A stretch of DNA of 64,000 nt, from positions 310,001-374,000 of the forward strand of contig JANQRX010000005.1 of NCBI GenBank assembly GCA_028284325.1, read 5' to 3'. Below are positions 28,397 through 39,046 of this stretch, piece by piece. The notes under the pieces were generated by a model, which ran no database searches, was not told the origin of the DNA, and worked only from the letters and a program-made list of their open reading frames with translations. A program made the position numbers and the translations under genes. Position 1 is the first letter of the stretch. Every line of letters starts with the position of its first letter. The DNA is from Bauldia sp. (lineage in GTDB: Bacteria; Pseudomonadota; Alphaproteobacteria; Rhizobiales; Kaistiaceae).

Positions 28397-30160
28397 ATGG
28401 CGATCGGGTCGGCCTCCGGCGCGGGACGGCGCGTTCGATTTGCAGTGGGAGCGTTCAGGCGGAGCCTGAACTTCCGGCTGCACGCGAGCGCCCTTTATGC
28501 ATGGCGCTACGCCGGCCCCATCCCCGAACGCCTGACCATCGCGCCGATCGACCTCAGGACCGCCGATCCCACGGCAGCCCACGATATCTTCGGCGGACGC
28601 TGGGTGTTCGGCGGCGAGGGACTCGATATCGAGGGCTTCTCGGTCTTCGACGCCGTCGCCCCCAGCGAGCAGTGGGCACATGAGCTGCACGCCTTCGGCT
28701 GGCTGCGGCATCTTCGGGCCATCGAGCCGCAGGACGCGCGGCGACGCGCGCGCATTCTGGTCGATGAGTGGATCAACTTCAGCTCGCACCACGATGCCAT
28801 CGCCTGGGACCCGGAGGTGACGGCGCGGCGGCTGATCGCCTGGTTCTCGCAGGCGCCGATGATCCTGGCGGATTGCGACTACAGCTTCTACCGCCGTTTC
28901 ATGCGTTCGGTGACCAAGCAGGTGCGCTATCTGCGGCGGGTCGCCTATGACAGCCCTCCCGGCCTGCCGCGCCTCAGGATCATGATCGCGCTGGCCACCG
29001 CGGCGCTGTCGATGTCGGACCAGCCGCGCTTCCTGCGCCAGGCGCGCCGGCGCCTCGATCTCGAACTCGTCAACCAGGTGCTGCCGGACGGCGGGCATGT
29101 CAGCCGCAATCCGGGCGCCGTCCTTGAGGCGCTGACCGATCTCCTGCCGTTGCGTCAGGCGTTCTCGATGCAGGGCAACCAGCCGTCGCACGTGCTGGTT
29201 TCGGCGGTCGACCGCATGATGCCGATGCTGCGCTTCTTCCGTCTCGGCGACGGTGGTCTTGCTCGCTTCAACGGTCACAGCGACCGGCCGGGCGACCTCG
29301 CGGCGACGGTGCTCGCCTATGACGACGTGCGTGGCGCCCTGCCCGAGGCGGCGGCGCAGAGCGGCTTCCACAAGGTCGTCGCCAACACCACGGCGCTGAT
29401 CGTCGACACCGGACGGCCGCCGCAGATCGACTTCAGCGTCCAGGCCCATGCCAGTTGCTTGGCCTTCGAGATGAGCGTCGGCCACCAGATGCTCATCGTG
29501 AATTGCGGCGTGCCGTCGCCGGCCGCCCGCTCGCTCAGCCGGCTGGCGCGCACCTCCGCCGCCCATTCCACCGTTTCGATCAACGACACCTCCTCCTGCC
29601 GCTTCCTGCACTCGTCCTCGTCGGACGACTGGATGGGCGACGTGATCGTGGCCGGGCCCGAGCGGGTCGATGTCGACCGGCGGCGTGCCGGCGACGGGAC
29701 CGCGCTTACGGCCCAGCACGACGGCTGGCTCAACCGCTTCGGCCTCGTCCATCGCCGCGCCTTGCGCCTGACGGACGAAGGCGACATGCTCGAGGGGCGC
29801 GATTCCTTCGTCTCGCCGTCCGGGTCGCCCGCCCAGCGGTCCGGCAAGGACCTCTTCACCATCCGCTTCCACGTCCATCCCAACGTCCAGGTGCGCGAGA
29901 TGCGCGAAACCCGCAGCGTGATCCTGGAGATGCCGGGCGGCGAGCGCTGGGAGTTCGAGGCCGATGCCGGGGACCTGCGGATCGAGGAAAGCATCCTCAT
30001 GTCGGTCAACCGCGGCAATCGCGAAACCGATCAGATCGTCATCCACGGGCGCGTCCAGCACACCCCCCAGGTGAGCTGGCGGCTCTACCGCACCGGCCTC
30101 GGCCGCCACCGCGGCCAGCCCCGACCCGAGCCCGAAACCCACGACGCGCCCGAGGAGTGA
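28397..30160 (+). CDS. Heparinase II/III family protein
   Basis: A 587-residue protein with an N-terminal alpha-toroid domain (about 60-300; RRLIAWFSQAP, ARRRLDLELVNQVLPDGGH) and a C-terminal heparinase II/III-like beta domain (about 320-570; HASCLAFEMSVG, AAHSTVSINDTSS). The histidine and asparagine positions of polysaccharide lyases are plausible but not certain. It lacks a clear signal peptide, so the substrate and location are unclear. It lies between rsmB and purH, where orthologues occur in many alphaproteobacteria, which suggests a housekeeping envelope role. AAGGAG lies upstream of ATG 28397. Confidence 0.87.
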   Translation: MAIGSASGAGRRVRFAVGAFRRSLNFRLHASALYAWRYAGPIPERLTIAPIDLRTADPTAAHDIFGGRWVFGGEGLDIEGFSVFDAVAPSEQWAHELHAFGWLRHLRAIEPQDARRRARILVDEWINFSSHHDAIAWDPEVTARRLIAWFSQAPMILADCDYSFYRRFMRSVTKQVRYLRRVAYDSPPGLPRLRIMIALATAALSMSDQPRFLRQARRRLDLELVNQVLPDGGHVSRNPGAVLEALTDLLPLRQAFSMQGNQPSHVLVSAVDRMMPMLRFFRLGDGGLARFNGHSDRPGDLAATVLAYDDVRGALPEAAAQSGFHKVVANTTALIVDTGRPPQIDFSVQAHASCLAFEMSVGHQMLIVNCGVPSPAARSLSRLARTSAAHSTVSINDTSSCRFLHSSSSDDWMGDVIVAGPERVDVDRRRAGDGTALTAQHDGWLNRFGLVHRRALRLTDEGDMLEGRDSFVSPSGSPAQRSGKDLFTIRFHVHPNVQVREMRETRSVILEMPGGERWEFEADAGDLRIEESILMSVNRGNRETDQIVIHGRVQHTPQVSWRLYRTGLGRHRGQPRPEPETHDAPEE

Positions 30161-30234
30161 GGCCGCCGGTCGCGTTTCGTGCGCGCGGCAAATCGTGATA
30201 AGCGGCGCGCGCCGCTTCCCCTGGATCTCACGCC

Positions 30235-31842
30235 ATGGCCGTCACTCCCGGTACTTCTCCCATTCCCGATCGCGTGACCGTTCGCCGCGCCCTTCTGTCG
30301 GTGTTCGACAAGACGGGTCTCGTCGACTTCGCCCGGGCGCTGCACGAGCGCGGGGTGACCCTGGTCTCGTCCGGCGGCACCAAGCGGGCGCTCGACGAAG
30401 CCGGCCTGCCGTCGACGGAGGTCTCCGAGGTGACGGGCTTCCCGGAGATCATGGGCGGGCGCGTGAAGACGCTCCATCCGCTCATCCATGGCGGGCTGCT
30501 TGGCGAGCGCAACGATCCCGACCATGCCGCCGCCATGGAGCGGCACGGCATTGCCGGGATCGATCTCCTGGTCGTGAACCTCTATCCGTTCGAGGCGACG
30601 CTGGCGGCCGCGGCCGACCCCCGCACGATCGTGGAGAACATCGATATCGGCGGCCCGGCGCTCATCCGTGCGGCGGCCAAGAACCACGCCTATGTCGCGG
30701 TGGCGACCGATCCGGACGACTATGACGGCCTGCTTGCCGCCCTCGACGCGGACGACAACGCCACCTCGCTGGAGCTTCGCCAAACGCTCGCTGCCCGTGC
30801 CTTTGCCCGCACCGCCGCCTATGATGCGGCCATTGCCGGCTGGTTCGCCGGCCAGACCGGGTCGCGCGACAGCTTCAGTCTCGCGGGACAGCGGCAGGGC
30901 GACCTGCGGTATGGCGAAAACCCGCACCAGGCGGCGGCGCTCTACCTCACCGGCGAGGATCGTCCCGGTGCGGCGACCGCGCGACAGGTGCAGGGCAAGC
31001 AGCTCTCCTACAACAACATCAACGACACCGACGCGGCCTACGAACTGGTCGGCGAGTTCGACCCCGACGAGCGGGCTGCCGTCGCCATCATCAAGCACGC
31101 CAACCCGTGCGGCGTGGCGGTCGGCGAAACGCTGGCCGACGCCTATCGCCTGGCGCTGCGCTGCGATCCGGTCTCGGCCTTTGGCGGCATCGTCGCGCTC
31201 AACCGGACCATCGACGAAGACGTGGCGGCGGCAATCGTGGAGGTGTTCACCGAGGTGGTGATCGCGCCGGACGCGACCGACGCGGCGCTGGATATCTTTG
31301 CCGCAAAGAAGAACCTGCGGCTGCTTCTTGCCGGCCGCCTGCCCGGTGGCGACGCCCGCTGGACAGTGAGGACCGTAGCCGGCGGCTTCCTCGCCCAGGC
31401 GCGTGACGCCCATCGCGTTGCCGCCACGGATGTGCGGGTCGTGACCAAACGCGCGCCGTCGGAAGGGGAACTGGCCGACCTGATGTTCGCCTGGCGGGTC
31501 GCCAAGCACGTCAAGTCCAACGCCATCGTCTATGCCCGCGAAGGGGCGACGGCCGGGATCGGTGCCGGGCAGATGAGCCGACTCGATTCGGCTCGTATCG
31601 CCGCGCGCAAGGCCGAGGAGGCGGCCGCGGCAGCGGGGCTGCCCGAGACGCTCGCCGCCGGTTCGGTCTGCGCCTCGGACGCGTTCTTTCCCTTCGCCGA
31701 CGGGCTGATCGCGGCCGTCGAGGCCGGTGCCACGGCGGTGATCCAGCCCGGCGGATCGATGCGCGACGAGGAGGTGATCGCCGCGGCCGACGAGCGCGAC
31801 CTCGCCATGGTGTTCACCGGCATCCGCCATTTCCGCCATTAG
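30235..31842 (+). CDS. purH: Bifunctional AICAR transformylase/IMP cyclohydrolase
   Basis: A 535-residue enzyme for the last two steps of de novo IMP synthesis. The N-terminal cyclohydrolase domain shows [16 protein letters not shown] near residue 18 and [14 protein letters not shown] near 72. The C-terminal transformylase domain has the [16 protein letters not shown] block near 257 and the [10 protein letters not shown] motif with catalytic Lys-His near 286. The length and order are normal. It is separated from the heparinase gene by about 75 bases and followed by a palindromic repeat element. Confidence 0.97.
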   Translation: MAVTPGTSPIPDRVTVRRALLSVFDKTGLVDFARALHERGVTLVSSGGTKRALDEAGLPSTEVSEVTGFPEIMGGRVKTLHPLIHGGLLGERNDPDHAAAMERHGIAGIDLLVVNLYPFEATLAAAADPRTIVENIDIGGPALIRAAAKNHAYVAVATDPDDYDGLLAALDADDNATSLELRQTLAARAFARTAAYDAAIAGWFAGQTGSRDSFSLAGQRQGDLRYGENPHQAAALYLTGEDRPGAATARQVQGKQLSYNNINDTDAAYELVGEFDPDERAAVAIIKHANPCGVAVGETLADAYRLALRCDPVSAFGGIVALNRTIDEDVAAAIVEVFTEVVIAPDATDAALDIFAAKKNLRLLLAGRLPGGDARWTVRTVAGGFLAQARDAHRVAATDVRVVTKRAPSEGELADLMFAWRVAKHVKSNAIVYAREGATAGIGAGQMSRLDSARIAARKAEEAAAAAGLPETLAAGSVCASDAFFPFADGLIAAVEAGATAVIQPGGSMRDEEVIAAADERDLAMVFTGIRHFRH

Positions 31843-31872
31843 GCGACGGCTTCTGCGCGCGGCAACCTCCCG

Positions 31873-32000
31873 CCGTCGTCCCGCACGCGGTGCGGCATCT
31901 TGATGACGCTCCGCAGATGCGGGACCTGATACTAGGACCGTGAAAGGGTCCCGTGTCTGCGCAGCACCGCTGACGCGCTGCGGTGCGTACGGGACGACGG
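31873..32000. repeat. Palindromic intergenic repeat element
   Basis: A 128-base element is bounded by the perfect 11-base inverted repeat CCGTCGTCCCG/CGGGACGACGG. Inside, GCAGATGCGGGACC pairs imperfectly with GGTCCCGTGTCTGC, so the whole unit can fold into one long stem. It lies between the convergent purH and TPR genes. A related copy is at 46376-46522. It is a REP/RPE-like or MITE-like element. It may act as a transcription end or simply be selfish DNA. Confidence 0.75.
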
Positions 32001-32019
32001 AGAGGGTTTGGTACCGACG

Positions 32020-34035
32020 TCAGACGGGATTGCCCGCGCCGGCCATGCGCGCCCTTAGCGCATCGGCGATCTCCTCGAACACCGGCAGCCAGGCGCCTCG
32101 TTCCTTCTGACGGAACAGGCGCATGGTCGGATACCACGGCGATTCGGTGCCTTCGTTCATCCACCGCCAGTCGGGCCGGTTGCGCAGCGCCACCCACACC
32201 GGCAGCGCCATGGCGCCGGCGAGATGGGCCGGGCCGGTGTCGGAGGTGACGATCAGGTCGAGATTGGCCATGGCGCCGGTGACCTCGCGATAGCCGCTCG
32301 GATTGTTGGTGATCTCCTCGCCGAGCCGCTCGACCTCCATGCCCGACGGCAGGTCGTCGAGCTGGTCGAGGCCGTGGAAGACCTGAAGGCTGATCAGTCG
32401 CACGCCCTCGACCGCCGCCAGCGGCGCGTAGTTGGTGAGCGGAATGGAGCGGTGGATGTCGGGGCCGTATTTGGGGTTGCCCTGCCAGATGATGCCGACC
32501 CGGAACCCCTCATCGCCGATCCGTTCGCGCCACTTGTCGGCGTACTCGGGGGCGGGGCGGAGATAGGGCACGTCCCGCGGCAGCGTTTCCCAGGTGGTCG
32601 CGAACACCGACGGGAGGCTCATCAGCGGAATCTGGAAATCGTAGGTCACGCCGAGGCCGGCGCGTTCGGCGATGGTGAGCCACGGATAGTTGCGGCTGAA
32701 CAGGGTGATGAGCGGCTTCGGCGCGATGAAGGTGATGTCGGCGCCGCTCTCGCGCAGCGGATCGAGGAATCGCAGGAACTGGATCGTGTCGCCGTGACCC
32801 TGCTCGCAATAGACGAGCAGGCGCTTGCCGGTGAGGTCCTCGCCCTGCCATTTCGATGCCGCGCGGCCATGCTCGATCGCCGGATGGTGGGGGCTCAGAA
32901 GCCGCCACTCGTGCTCTGGCCACGCCTCCGCCAGCAGGCCCGTGGAGAAGTAGGCCATGGCCAGATTCTGGTGGGCTTCGAACGCGTTGGGTTCGAGGTC
33001 GATGGTCTCGCGGTTGGCGGCGATCGCCGCCTCGTAGTCGCCTTGCTCGACATAGACCATGGCCCGCGAGAACAGGAGCGCGCCGCCAGAGGCGCCGAGT
33101 TTCTCGGCACGGGCAATGGCCGCGACCTGTTCGTCGAAACGGCCAACCTCGCCCAGCACCAGGCTCCTGGTGACATGGGCGTCGGCGAGGCGCGGCTCGA
33201 GCTCGATCGCGCGGTCGGCGGCGGCCAGGGCGTCGTCGAAGCGCGACATCTGCGACAGGGTGCGGGCGCGGGCGACATGGGCGCGGGCGGTGTCGGGGTG
33301 AAGCGCAAGCAGGTGGTCGAGCGCGGCCAGCGCGTCGTCGTAGGCCTGGCCGTCCGACAGGAGCTGATGCTTCAGCATCAGTGCATCGATGTGGTCCGGC
33401 TCGATCTCGAGGGCCTGCTCCACCGAAACAAGCGCGTCGCCGCCGCTGCCCATCTGCCTGAGGGCGGACGCCCGCCCGAGCATGGAGGCGACCGAGCGGG
33501 GGTTGTGGGTGAGCGCGGCGCGGAAATCGGCCATGGCCATGGCCGGCTGGTCGAGGTCCAGATAGGTGTAGGCGCGGTTCTGTAGCGCCTCGGCGAAGTT
33601 GGCGCGGCCGGCGATCGCGGCGTCGTAGGCGGCGAGCGCGTCCTTGTGGCGCTCCAGGTCGCGCAGGATGTTGCCGCGATTGAAATGGGCGGTGGTGTAG
33701 CCTGCGCGCAGGCGCAGCGCCTTGTCCTCGGCGCGCAGCGCTTCCCTCAGGCGACCCAGATCCTGAAGCGCAACGCCGCGGTTGCAGTGCGCCTCGGGAA
33801 AACCCGGCGCCATCTTGATGGCGCGGTCGAAGGCCTTCAGCGCCTCGCGCGCGCGGCCGGCCTTGAGGTGGATGTCACCCAGGACGTTCCAGCCGACCGG
33901 CGTCTTGAGCGCGATCTTGCCGTCGGCCTGCAACGCCTTCTCGGCCTCGTCCAGACGGCCGGCGGTGATGTGGCCGGTCGCCCTCTTGAGGATGGCGACG
34001 ATCGCGGCCTGCTGGGGTGGTGCCTTCACGTTCAC
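32020..34035 (-). CDS. TPR protein with glycosyltransferase-9-like C-terminal domain
   Basis: A 671-residue protein. Residues about 10-400 are tandem tetratricopeptide repeats (FPEAHCNRGVALQDLGRL, TAHFNRGNILRDLERH). Residues about 430-665 resemble an ADP-heptose/GT9-type domain (RLLVYCEQGHGDTIQFLRFL, the VTSDTGPAHLAGAM motif). Such fusions are common in alphaproteobacteria and are thought to modify surface glycans or proteins. I chose GTG 34035 because the track start lies deep inside the upstream glutamate dehydrogenase gene. The new start leaves a 28-base gap, so the two may be co-transcribed. Confidence 0.82.
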   Translation of the reverse strand: MNVKAPPQQAAIVAILKRATGHITAGRLDEAEKALQADGKIALKTPVGWNVLGDIHLKAGRAREALKAFDRAIKMAPGFPEAHCNRGVALQDLGRLREALRAEDKALRLRAGYTTAHFNRGNILRDLERHKDALAAYDAAIAGRANFAEALQNRAYTYLDLDQPAMAMADFRAALTHNPRSVASMLGRASALRQMGSGGDALVSVEQALEIEPDHIDALMLKHQLLSDGQAYDDALAALDHLLALHPDTARAHVARARTLSQMSRFDDALAAADRAIELEPRLADAHVTRSLVLGEVGRFDEQVAAIARAEKLGASGGALLFSRAMVYVEQGDYEAAIAANRETIDLEPNAFEAHQNLAMAYFSTGLLAEAWPEHEWRLLSPHHPAIEHGRAASKWQGEDLTGKRLLVYCEQGHGDTIQFLRFLDPLRESGADITFIAPKPLITLFSRNYPWLTIAERAGLGVTYDFQIPLMSLPSVFATTWETLPRDVPYLRPAPEYADKWRERIGDEGFRVGIIWQGNPKYGPDIHRSIPLTNYAPLAAVEGVRLISLQVFHGLDQLDDLPSGMEVERLGEEITNNPSGYREVTGAMANLDLIVTSDTGPAHLAGAMALPVWVALRNRPDWRWMNEGTESPWYPTMRLFRQKERGAWLPVFEEIADALRARMAGAGNPV

Positions 34036-34063
34036 GTGGTGCCGGGTCCGGTGGGACGTTCTC

Positions 34064-37000
34064 TCACGAAGCGCGGCCGCGGCAGAAATCGGCGAGCAGG
34101 CCCGAGGCCACCGACAAGCGCGAGACCGTAAGGTCGTCGGATTCGGTGACCGACTGGACGGTCTCCAGCACACGGCCGGCACCGTCGCCACCGGCGTCGA
34201 TCCACGTCTCGATGGCGTCGACGCCTGACCCGTTCGCGAGCACGGATTCGGTCAGGCGGCGGTGGGTCTGGCCGAGCTGTTCCACGGCACGCTCCATGGC
34301 GAGGCCATCATAGTAGTCCGTGAGCGCAAGCGCTGCGGCCTGTTCGGCCATGCGCGCGATGCGGAACCGCTCGCCGACGGCGAAATAGACCCGTGCGGCG
34401 TTGTCGAGCCTGGCGTCGGCGGCGCGTGCGGCGAGCGCGATATCGAGGGCCTCGGCGAGCGCCGGCAGGCGCGCAATCCGTCCGGCGAGGTCGGCCGGTA
34501 CACCTTCGCCGACGAGGTCCTCGCTGACCGCCGCGATGCGTCCCGTCAGCCGCTCGGGAAGGACCTTGTCCAGTATGGCGGACAGGCCCTCGACCGACGG
34601 CCGGAAGGTGTCGACCAGCGGCGCAATGCCCGTGGCGACCGTCGTGTTCTCCAGGAACCAGATGGTTCGGCCGTGCGCCAGTTGCCGTAGCGCCTGGTAG
34701 AGCCGAAGCTGGACCTTGCCGGCGAGCCTGTTGTCGAGCGCGTCGATCTTGGCGGTGAGGTCACCAAGGGCGAACACCTCGCGGGCCACGACATAGGCGC
34801 GGGCGATGGACCCGGCGTCGGCGCCGGTGCGGTCCGACACCTGCATGGCGAAGGTGGAGCCGCAATTGTTGACCAGCGCATTGCTGAGGCTGGTGACGAT
34901 GATCTCACCGCGCAGGCGATGGCCGGCGATGGTGTCGGCGTATTTCGTCCGCATGCGCGCGGGGAAATAGCGCATCAGCTCTTCAGCCAGTGCCGGATCG
35001 TCGGCGATATCGGTTGCCATCAGATCCTCGAACAGGGTGATCTTGGCATAGGCCATGAGAACGCCGAGTTCGGCCCGGCTCAGGGGCATGCCGGCCGCAT
35101 GGCGTTCGGCCATCTCCACGTCGTCGGGCAGCAATTCCACCTCGCGGTCGAGACGGTCGGCGCGTTCCAGCGCCTGCATGAAGCGCTGCTGGTGGCCGAA
35201 GGCGGCCAGTCCGCGGGCATGCGACAGGGAGATCGCCAGCGTCTGGCGGTAGTTGTTGTCGAGCGCCAGCTCCCCGACCGCGTCGGTCATGGCGCTGAGC
35301 AGCCGGTTGCGTTGCGCCTGGCGGAGACGTCCGTCGCGGACGGCCGCACCGAGAGCGATCTTGATGTTGACCTCGATGTCGGAGGTGTTGACGCCGGCGG
35401 AGTTGTCGATGGCGTCGGAGTTGCAGCGTCCGCCGGCGAGCCCGTAGGCGATCCGCGCCCGCTGGGTGAAACCGAGATTGGCGCCTTCGCCGACCACCCG
35501 GGCGCGCACCCTGTCGGCTGTGATCCGTACGGGATCGTTGCTGCGGTCGCCGACCTCGTCGTTGCGCTCGTCCGGCGCCTTCACGAAGGTGCCGACGCCG
35601 CCGAACCAGAGCAGATCGACGTTGGCGGCGAGGATCGCCTTGATGACCTCGGCCGGTGTCGCGCGCGCGCCGGTCAGCCCCAGGAGGTCGCGCATCTCGC
35701 GGCTGAGCGGGATCGACTTGTCGCGTCGGGAGAACACGCCGCCGCCAGTGGAGATCAGATCGGCCTTGTAGTCCGCCCAACTGGAACGCGGCCTGTCGAA
35801 CAGGCGCTTCCGTTCCTTGAGCGCGGCCGCCGGATCGGGGTCGGGATCGATGAAGATGTCGCGATGGTCGAAGGCCGCCACCAGGCGGGTGACCGGCGAC
35901 AGCATCATGCCGTTGCCGAAGACGTCGCCGGACATGTCACCGACGCCCACGGTGGTGAACGGGGCCGTCTGGATGTCGACATCCATCTCGCGGAAGTGCC
36001 GCTTGACCGCCTCCCAGGCCCCGCGGGCGGTGATGCCCATCTTCTTGTGGTCGTAGCCCTGCGACCCGCCGCTGGCGAAGGCATCGCCGAGCCAGAAACC
36101 GCGCGCGACGGCGATCTCGTTGGCAATGTCGGAGAAGGTCGCCGTGCCCTTGTCGGCCGCCACCACCAGGTAGGGATCGTCGCCGTCGCGGCGCACCACC
36201 GCCTTCGGCGGCACCACCGTTTCGCCGTCGAGGTTGTCGGTGATGTCGAGAAGGCTGGCGATGAACAGGCGATAGGTGGCCTCGCCCTCGGCGAGGAAGT
36301 CTTCGCGGCTCATGCCCGGCCGCAGCCATTTGGCGACGAAGCCGCCCTTGGCCCCGACGGGGACGATTACCGCGTTCTTGACCTGCTGCGCCTTGACGAG
36401 ACCGAGGATCTCGGTGCGGAAATCCTGCGGCCGGTCCGACCAACGCAGGCCGCCGCGCGCCACCTCGCCGAAACGCAGATGCACGCCTTCGAGCCGCGGC
36501 GCGTAGACATAGATCTCGCGGAACGGACGCGGCTCGGGCAGGAAGTCGATCCGTTGCGGATCGAACTTGAAGACGATCTCGGCCCGCGGCGCGCCTTCGG
36601 AATCGGTCTGGTAGAAATTGGTCCTGAGCACCGCGTCGAGCAGGGCGTAGAGGCGCCGGGCGACGAGGTCCTGTTCCAGGGTCGCCACGTCCTCCAGCGC
36701 CGCCGTGAACTTCCCGCTCAGCGCCTCCGCGGCCTTCGCGTCATGGCCGGCGGGATCGAAGCGGGCGGCGAACAGGTCGACATAGAGGCGCGGCAGGTCC
36801 GGATAGCGGAGCAGGGTCTCCCACATCGATCGCTGGGAATAGGGGGTGCCGGTCTGCTGCAGGTAGCGGCCGAAGGCGCGGATCAGGGCGACGCTGCGCC
36901 AGTCGAGACCGGCCACCAGCACCAGCGCATTGAAGCCGTCGTTCTCGGCCCGCCGCTCCCAGATGGCCATCAGCGCGTCGGTCAGCCGCTCGCGGGCGCC

Positions 37001-38878
37001 GTCGAGGTCGATCTCGCCGCCGTCGGCACGCCGCAGCGTCATGTCGTGGATGTAGCCGATCGTCGCTTCGCCGGCGCCGATCTCGAAGGTCTGCTCGGCG
37101 ACCACATGGAAGCCCATGTTTTCGAGGATCGGCACCCGTTCGGAGAGGCTGAGCGGGCTCGCGAGATGAAGCAGCTTCAGGCCCAGTTCATCGGGCGCGT
37201 CGGCGTTGGTGTCGTGGAAGATGGCCGCCAGCGGCCCCTCCGGCGTCAGGCTCTCGAACGTGGCGATGTCGTCGACCGCGATCCGTGGCGCGAAGACCTC
37301 GCGATAGGCGGCGGGAAAGGCCGCTTCATACTTGCCGGCGCGCTTCCGTGCCTCCGCCTCCGGCAGGCGCTCCCTGAGCCGCTCACGCAGATGGTCGGTC
37401 CAGGTGCGGGTGAGGTCGGTGACGCCGGCCTCGAGCACGGCCTGGTCGACCGACGGCGTGCGGCCCTCGGGGCGGCCGATGATGAAGTGCACCCGGGCGA
37501 GCGCCATGTCGGCGGGGTAGGACGGGTCGTAGGCCGAGACGCGCCCCTCGAACCGTTCGGCCAGGTAGTCGCCGATGGCGATGCGGACGTCGGTGTTGTA
37601 GCGCTCGCGCGGCACGAACACGATCACCGACACGTAGCGGTCGAAGCGGTCGGGCCGGACGAGGACGCGCACGCGCGGACGTTCGTGCAGTTCGAGGATG
37701 GCGAGCGCGAAGTCGTGCAGCGTCTCGTCATCGGTGTGGAACAGTTCGTCGCGCGGATAGGATTCCAGCACGTTGACCAGCGCCTTGCCCGAATGGCCGT
37801 GGGGATCGAAACCGGCCAGCGCCAGCACGCGCTCGGACTTGCGGCGCAGATAGGGGATCGTGCGGGTGGAACGGTTGTAGGCGGTCGAGGTGAACAGGCC
37901 GACGATCCGCAGTTCGCCGGCCAGCTTGCCGCTGCTGCCGAACAGCTTGACGCCGATGTAGTCCATGTAGACGCGACGATGGACGCGCGACCGGATGTTG
38001 GCCTTGGTGATGAACAGGGGTTCCGGGCGCATCAGGAATGCGCGGATGGCCGGTGTGGTGGTGTAGGCCTGACGGCCGCGCCGGAGCACGCGGATATCGG
38101 GGTCGGCGAGAATGCCGAGGGCCTTGGTGTCCCTGCGCTTGAGGCGTCCCTGGGTGCGGCCGCCGAGGAAATCGTATTCGCGCATGCCCAGCAGCGTGAA
38201 GTTGTCGTCGAGCAGCCAGGTCAGGAAGGCGATCGCCTCCTCGCGGTCTTCGTCGCTGAAGCCGGCGGCGCCGAAGCGGAAGTCGTCGATGGCGCGTTCG
38301 AGCCGCGCACGCATGGCGCGCCAGTCGGTCACCGCGCGCCGCACTTCGGTCATCAGGCTGTCGAGCCGGCGGGCCATCTCGTCGACGTGTGCGTCGTCAA
38401 CGCGGTCGACGTGGATCTGGAGCAGGCTTTCGCGCGTGCCGGCGCTGCTGGTGCCGCGCACAAGGCCGCCGTGGAAGCGTTTCATGTCGCCGTCGGCGCT
38501 GCGCGTCACGACGATGACGGGATGGATGACAAGGCGGATGTCGACGCCGAAGGCCTCAAGCTCGCCGATGATCGAGTCGACGATGAAGGGCATGTTGTCG
38601 GTAACGATCTCGATCAGGGTGGTGGAGGCGAGGATCGCGCCATTGTCGATCGCGTCGGGTTGGACGAGGCGGACCTTGTGGGCGCCGACGTCGCGGTGGC
38701 GGACGAAATCGGTGATGGAGGTCGCCGCGGCGGCCAGTTCGGCGACGGTGTAGGCCTCCAGATCCTCCAGGCTGGCGTCGGCCAGGAGAACGGCGGCAAG
38801 CTCCCTGGTGGGGGTGCGGGCCTTGGCCAGGCGTCGGCGGACGGCGGTGACGAGTTGCTTGCGTTGGTCGTGATCCAC
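34064..38878 (-). CDS. gdhB: NAD-specific glutamate dehydrogenase, large type
   Basis: A 1604-residue NAD-glutamate dehydrogenase of the L_180 type, which deaminates glutamate to 2-oxoglutarate. The N-terminal regulatory half (about 1-700) shows MPFIVDSIIGEL near 92. The catalytic core near 800-1100 has WSDRPQDFRTEILGLVKAQQ, PVGAKGGFVAKW with the catalytic lysine near 840, and the GVGDMSGDVFGNGM loop. I chose GTG 38878, preceded by GGGAGGG, over the track ATG, because the extra 26 residues are arginine-rich and not family-like. The gene symbol follows common usage for this class. Confidence 0.92.
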   Translation of the reverse strand: MDHDQRKQLVTAVRRRLAKARTPTRELAAVLLADASLEDLEAYTVAELAAAATSITDFVRHRDVGAHKVRLVQPDAIDNGAILASTTLIEIVTDNMPFIVDSIIGELEAFGVDIRLVIHPVIVVTRSADGDMKRFHGGLVRGTSSAGTRESLLQIHVDRVDDAHVDEMARRLDSLMTEVRRAVTDWRAMRARLERAIDDFRFGAAGFSDEDREEAIAFLTWLLDDNFTLLGMREYDFLGGRTQGRLKRRDTKALGILADPDIRVLRRGRQAYTTTPAIRAFLMRPEPLFITKANIRSRVHRRVYMDYIGVKLFGSSGKLAGELRIVGLFTSTAYNRSTRTIPYLRRKSERVLALAGFDPHGHSGKALVNVLESYPRDELFHTDDETLHDFALAILELHERPRVRVLVRPDRFDRYVSVIVFVPRERYNTDVRIAIGDYLAERFEGRVSAYDPSYPADMALARVHFIIGRPEGRTPSVDQAVLEAGVTDLTRTWTDHLRERLRERLPEAEARKRAGKYEAAFPAAYREVFAPRIAVDDIATFESLTPEGPLAAIFHDTNADAPDELGLKLLHLASPLSLSERVPILENMGFHVVAEQTFEIGAGEATIGYIHDMTLRRADGGEIDLDGARERLTDALMAIWERRAENDGFNALVLVAGLDWRSVALIRAFGRYLQQTGTPYSQRSMWETLLRYPDLPRLYVDLFAARFDPAGHDAKAAEALSGKFTAALEDVATLEQDLVARRLYALLDAVLRTNFYQTDSEGAPRAEIVFKFDPQRIDFLPEPRPFREIYVYAPRLEGVHLRFGEVARGGLRWSDRPQDFRTEILGLVKAQQVKNAVIVPVGAKGGFVAKWLRPGMSREDFLAEGEATYRLFIASLLDITDNLDGETVVPPKAVVRRDGDDPYLVVAADKGTATFSDIANEIAVARGFWLGDAFASGGSQGYDHKKMGITARGAWEAVKRHFREMDVDIQTAPFTTVGVGDMSGDVFGNGMMLSPVTRLVAAFDHRDIFIDPDPDPAAALKERKRLFDRPRSSWADYKADLISTGGGVFSRRDKSIPLSREMRDLLGLTGARATPAEVIKAILAANVDLLWFGGVGTFVKAPDERNDEVGDRSNDPVRITADRVRARVVGEGANLGFTQRARIAYGLAGGRCNSDAIDNSAGVNTSDIEVNIKIALGAAVRDGRLRQAQRNRLLSAMTDAVGELALDNNYRQTLAISLSHARGLAAFGHQQRFMQALERADRLDREVELLPDDVEMAERHAAGMPLSRAELGVLMAYAKITLFEDLMATDIADDPALAEELMRYFPARMRTKYADTIAGHRLRGEIIVTSLSNALVNNCGSTFAMQVSDRTGADAGSIARAYVVAREVFALGDLTAKIDALDNRLAGKVQLRLYQALRQLAHGRTIWFLENTTVATGIAPLVDTFRPSVEGLSAILDKVLPERLTGRIAAVSEDLVGEGVPADLAGRIARLPALAEALDIALAARAADARLDNAARVYFAVGERFRIARMAEQAAALALTDYYDGLAMERAVEQLGQTHRRLTESVLANGSGVDAIETWIDAGGDGAGRVLETVQSVTESDDLTVSRLSVASGLLADFCRGRAS

Positions 38879-39022
38879 GGGGCTCGTGCCCTCCCTGCCG
38901 CCGCGCCGGTTGATCCGCCCACCTCTGTCACGGGCCTGCACGCGTGGCAAGCACAAGCGCCCCGTCTTTCTGCCGTCTGGCCGGCGGTCGCTTGACTCCC
39001 GACCGGTTCTTCGGAATCATAA

Positions 39023-39037
39023 GAACAAAACATGAAC
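39023..39037 (+). promoter_or_regulatory. LexA (SOS) box, alphaproteobacterial type
   Basis: GAAC-N7-GAAC (GAACAAAACATGAAC) matches the direct-repeat LexA box of alphaproteobacteria exactly. It lies ten bases before the chosen imuA start, where bound LexA would block the promoter. It shows that imuA-imuB belongs to the DNA-damage regulon. No such box was found in front of dnaE2 itself. Confidence 0.88.
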
Positions 39038-39046
39038 ATTGGGTCT

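Noticed and set aside
34919-38995. 1358-residue plus-strand ORF antisense to glutamate dehydrogenase
   Set aside because: It is a long open antisense frame caused by high GC. It shows no domains, and the opposite strand encodes a complete, well conserved enzyme.
39032-39046. imuA start at ATG 39032
   Set aside because: This ATG lies inside the LexA box, so transcription probably starts too late to include it.
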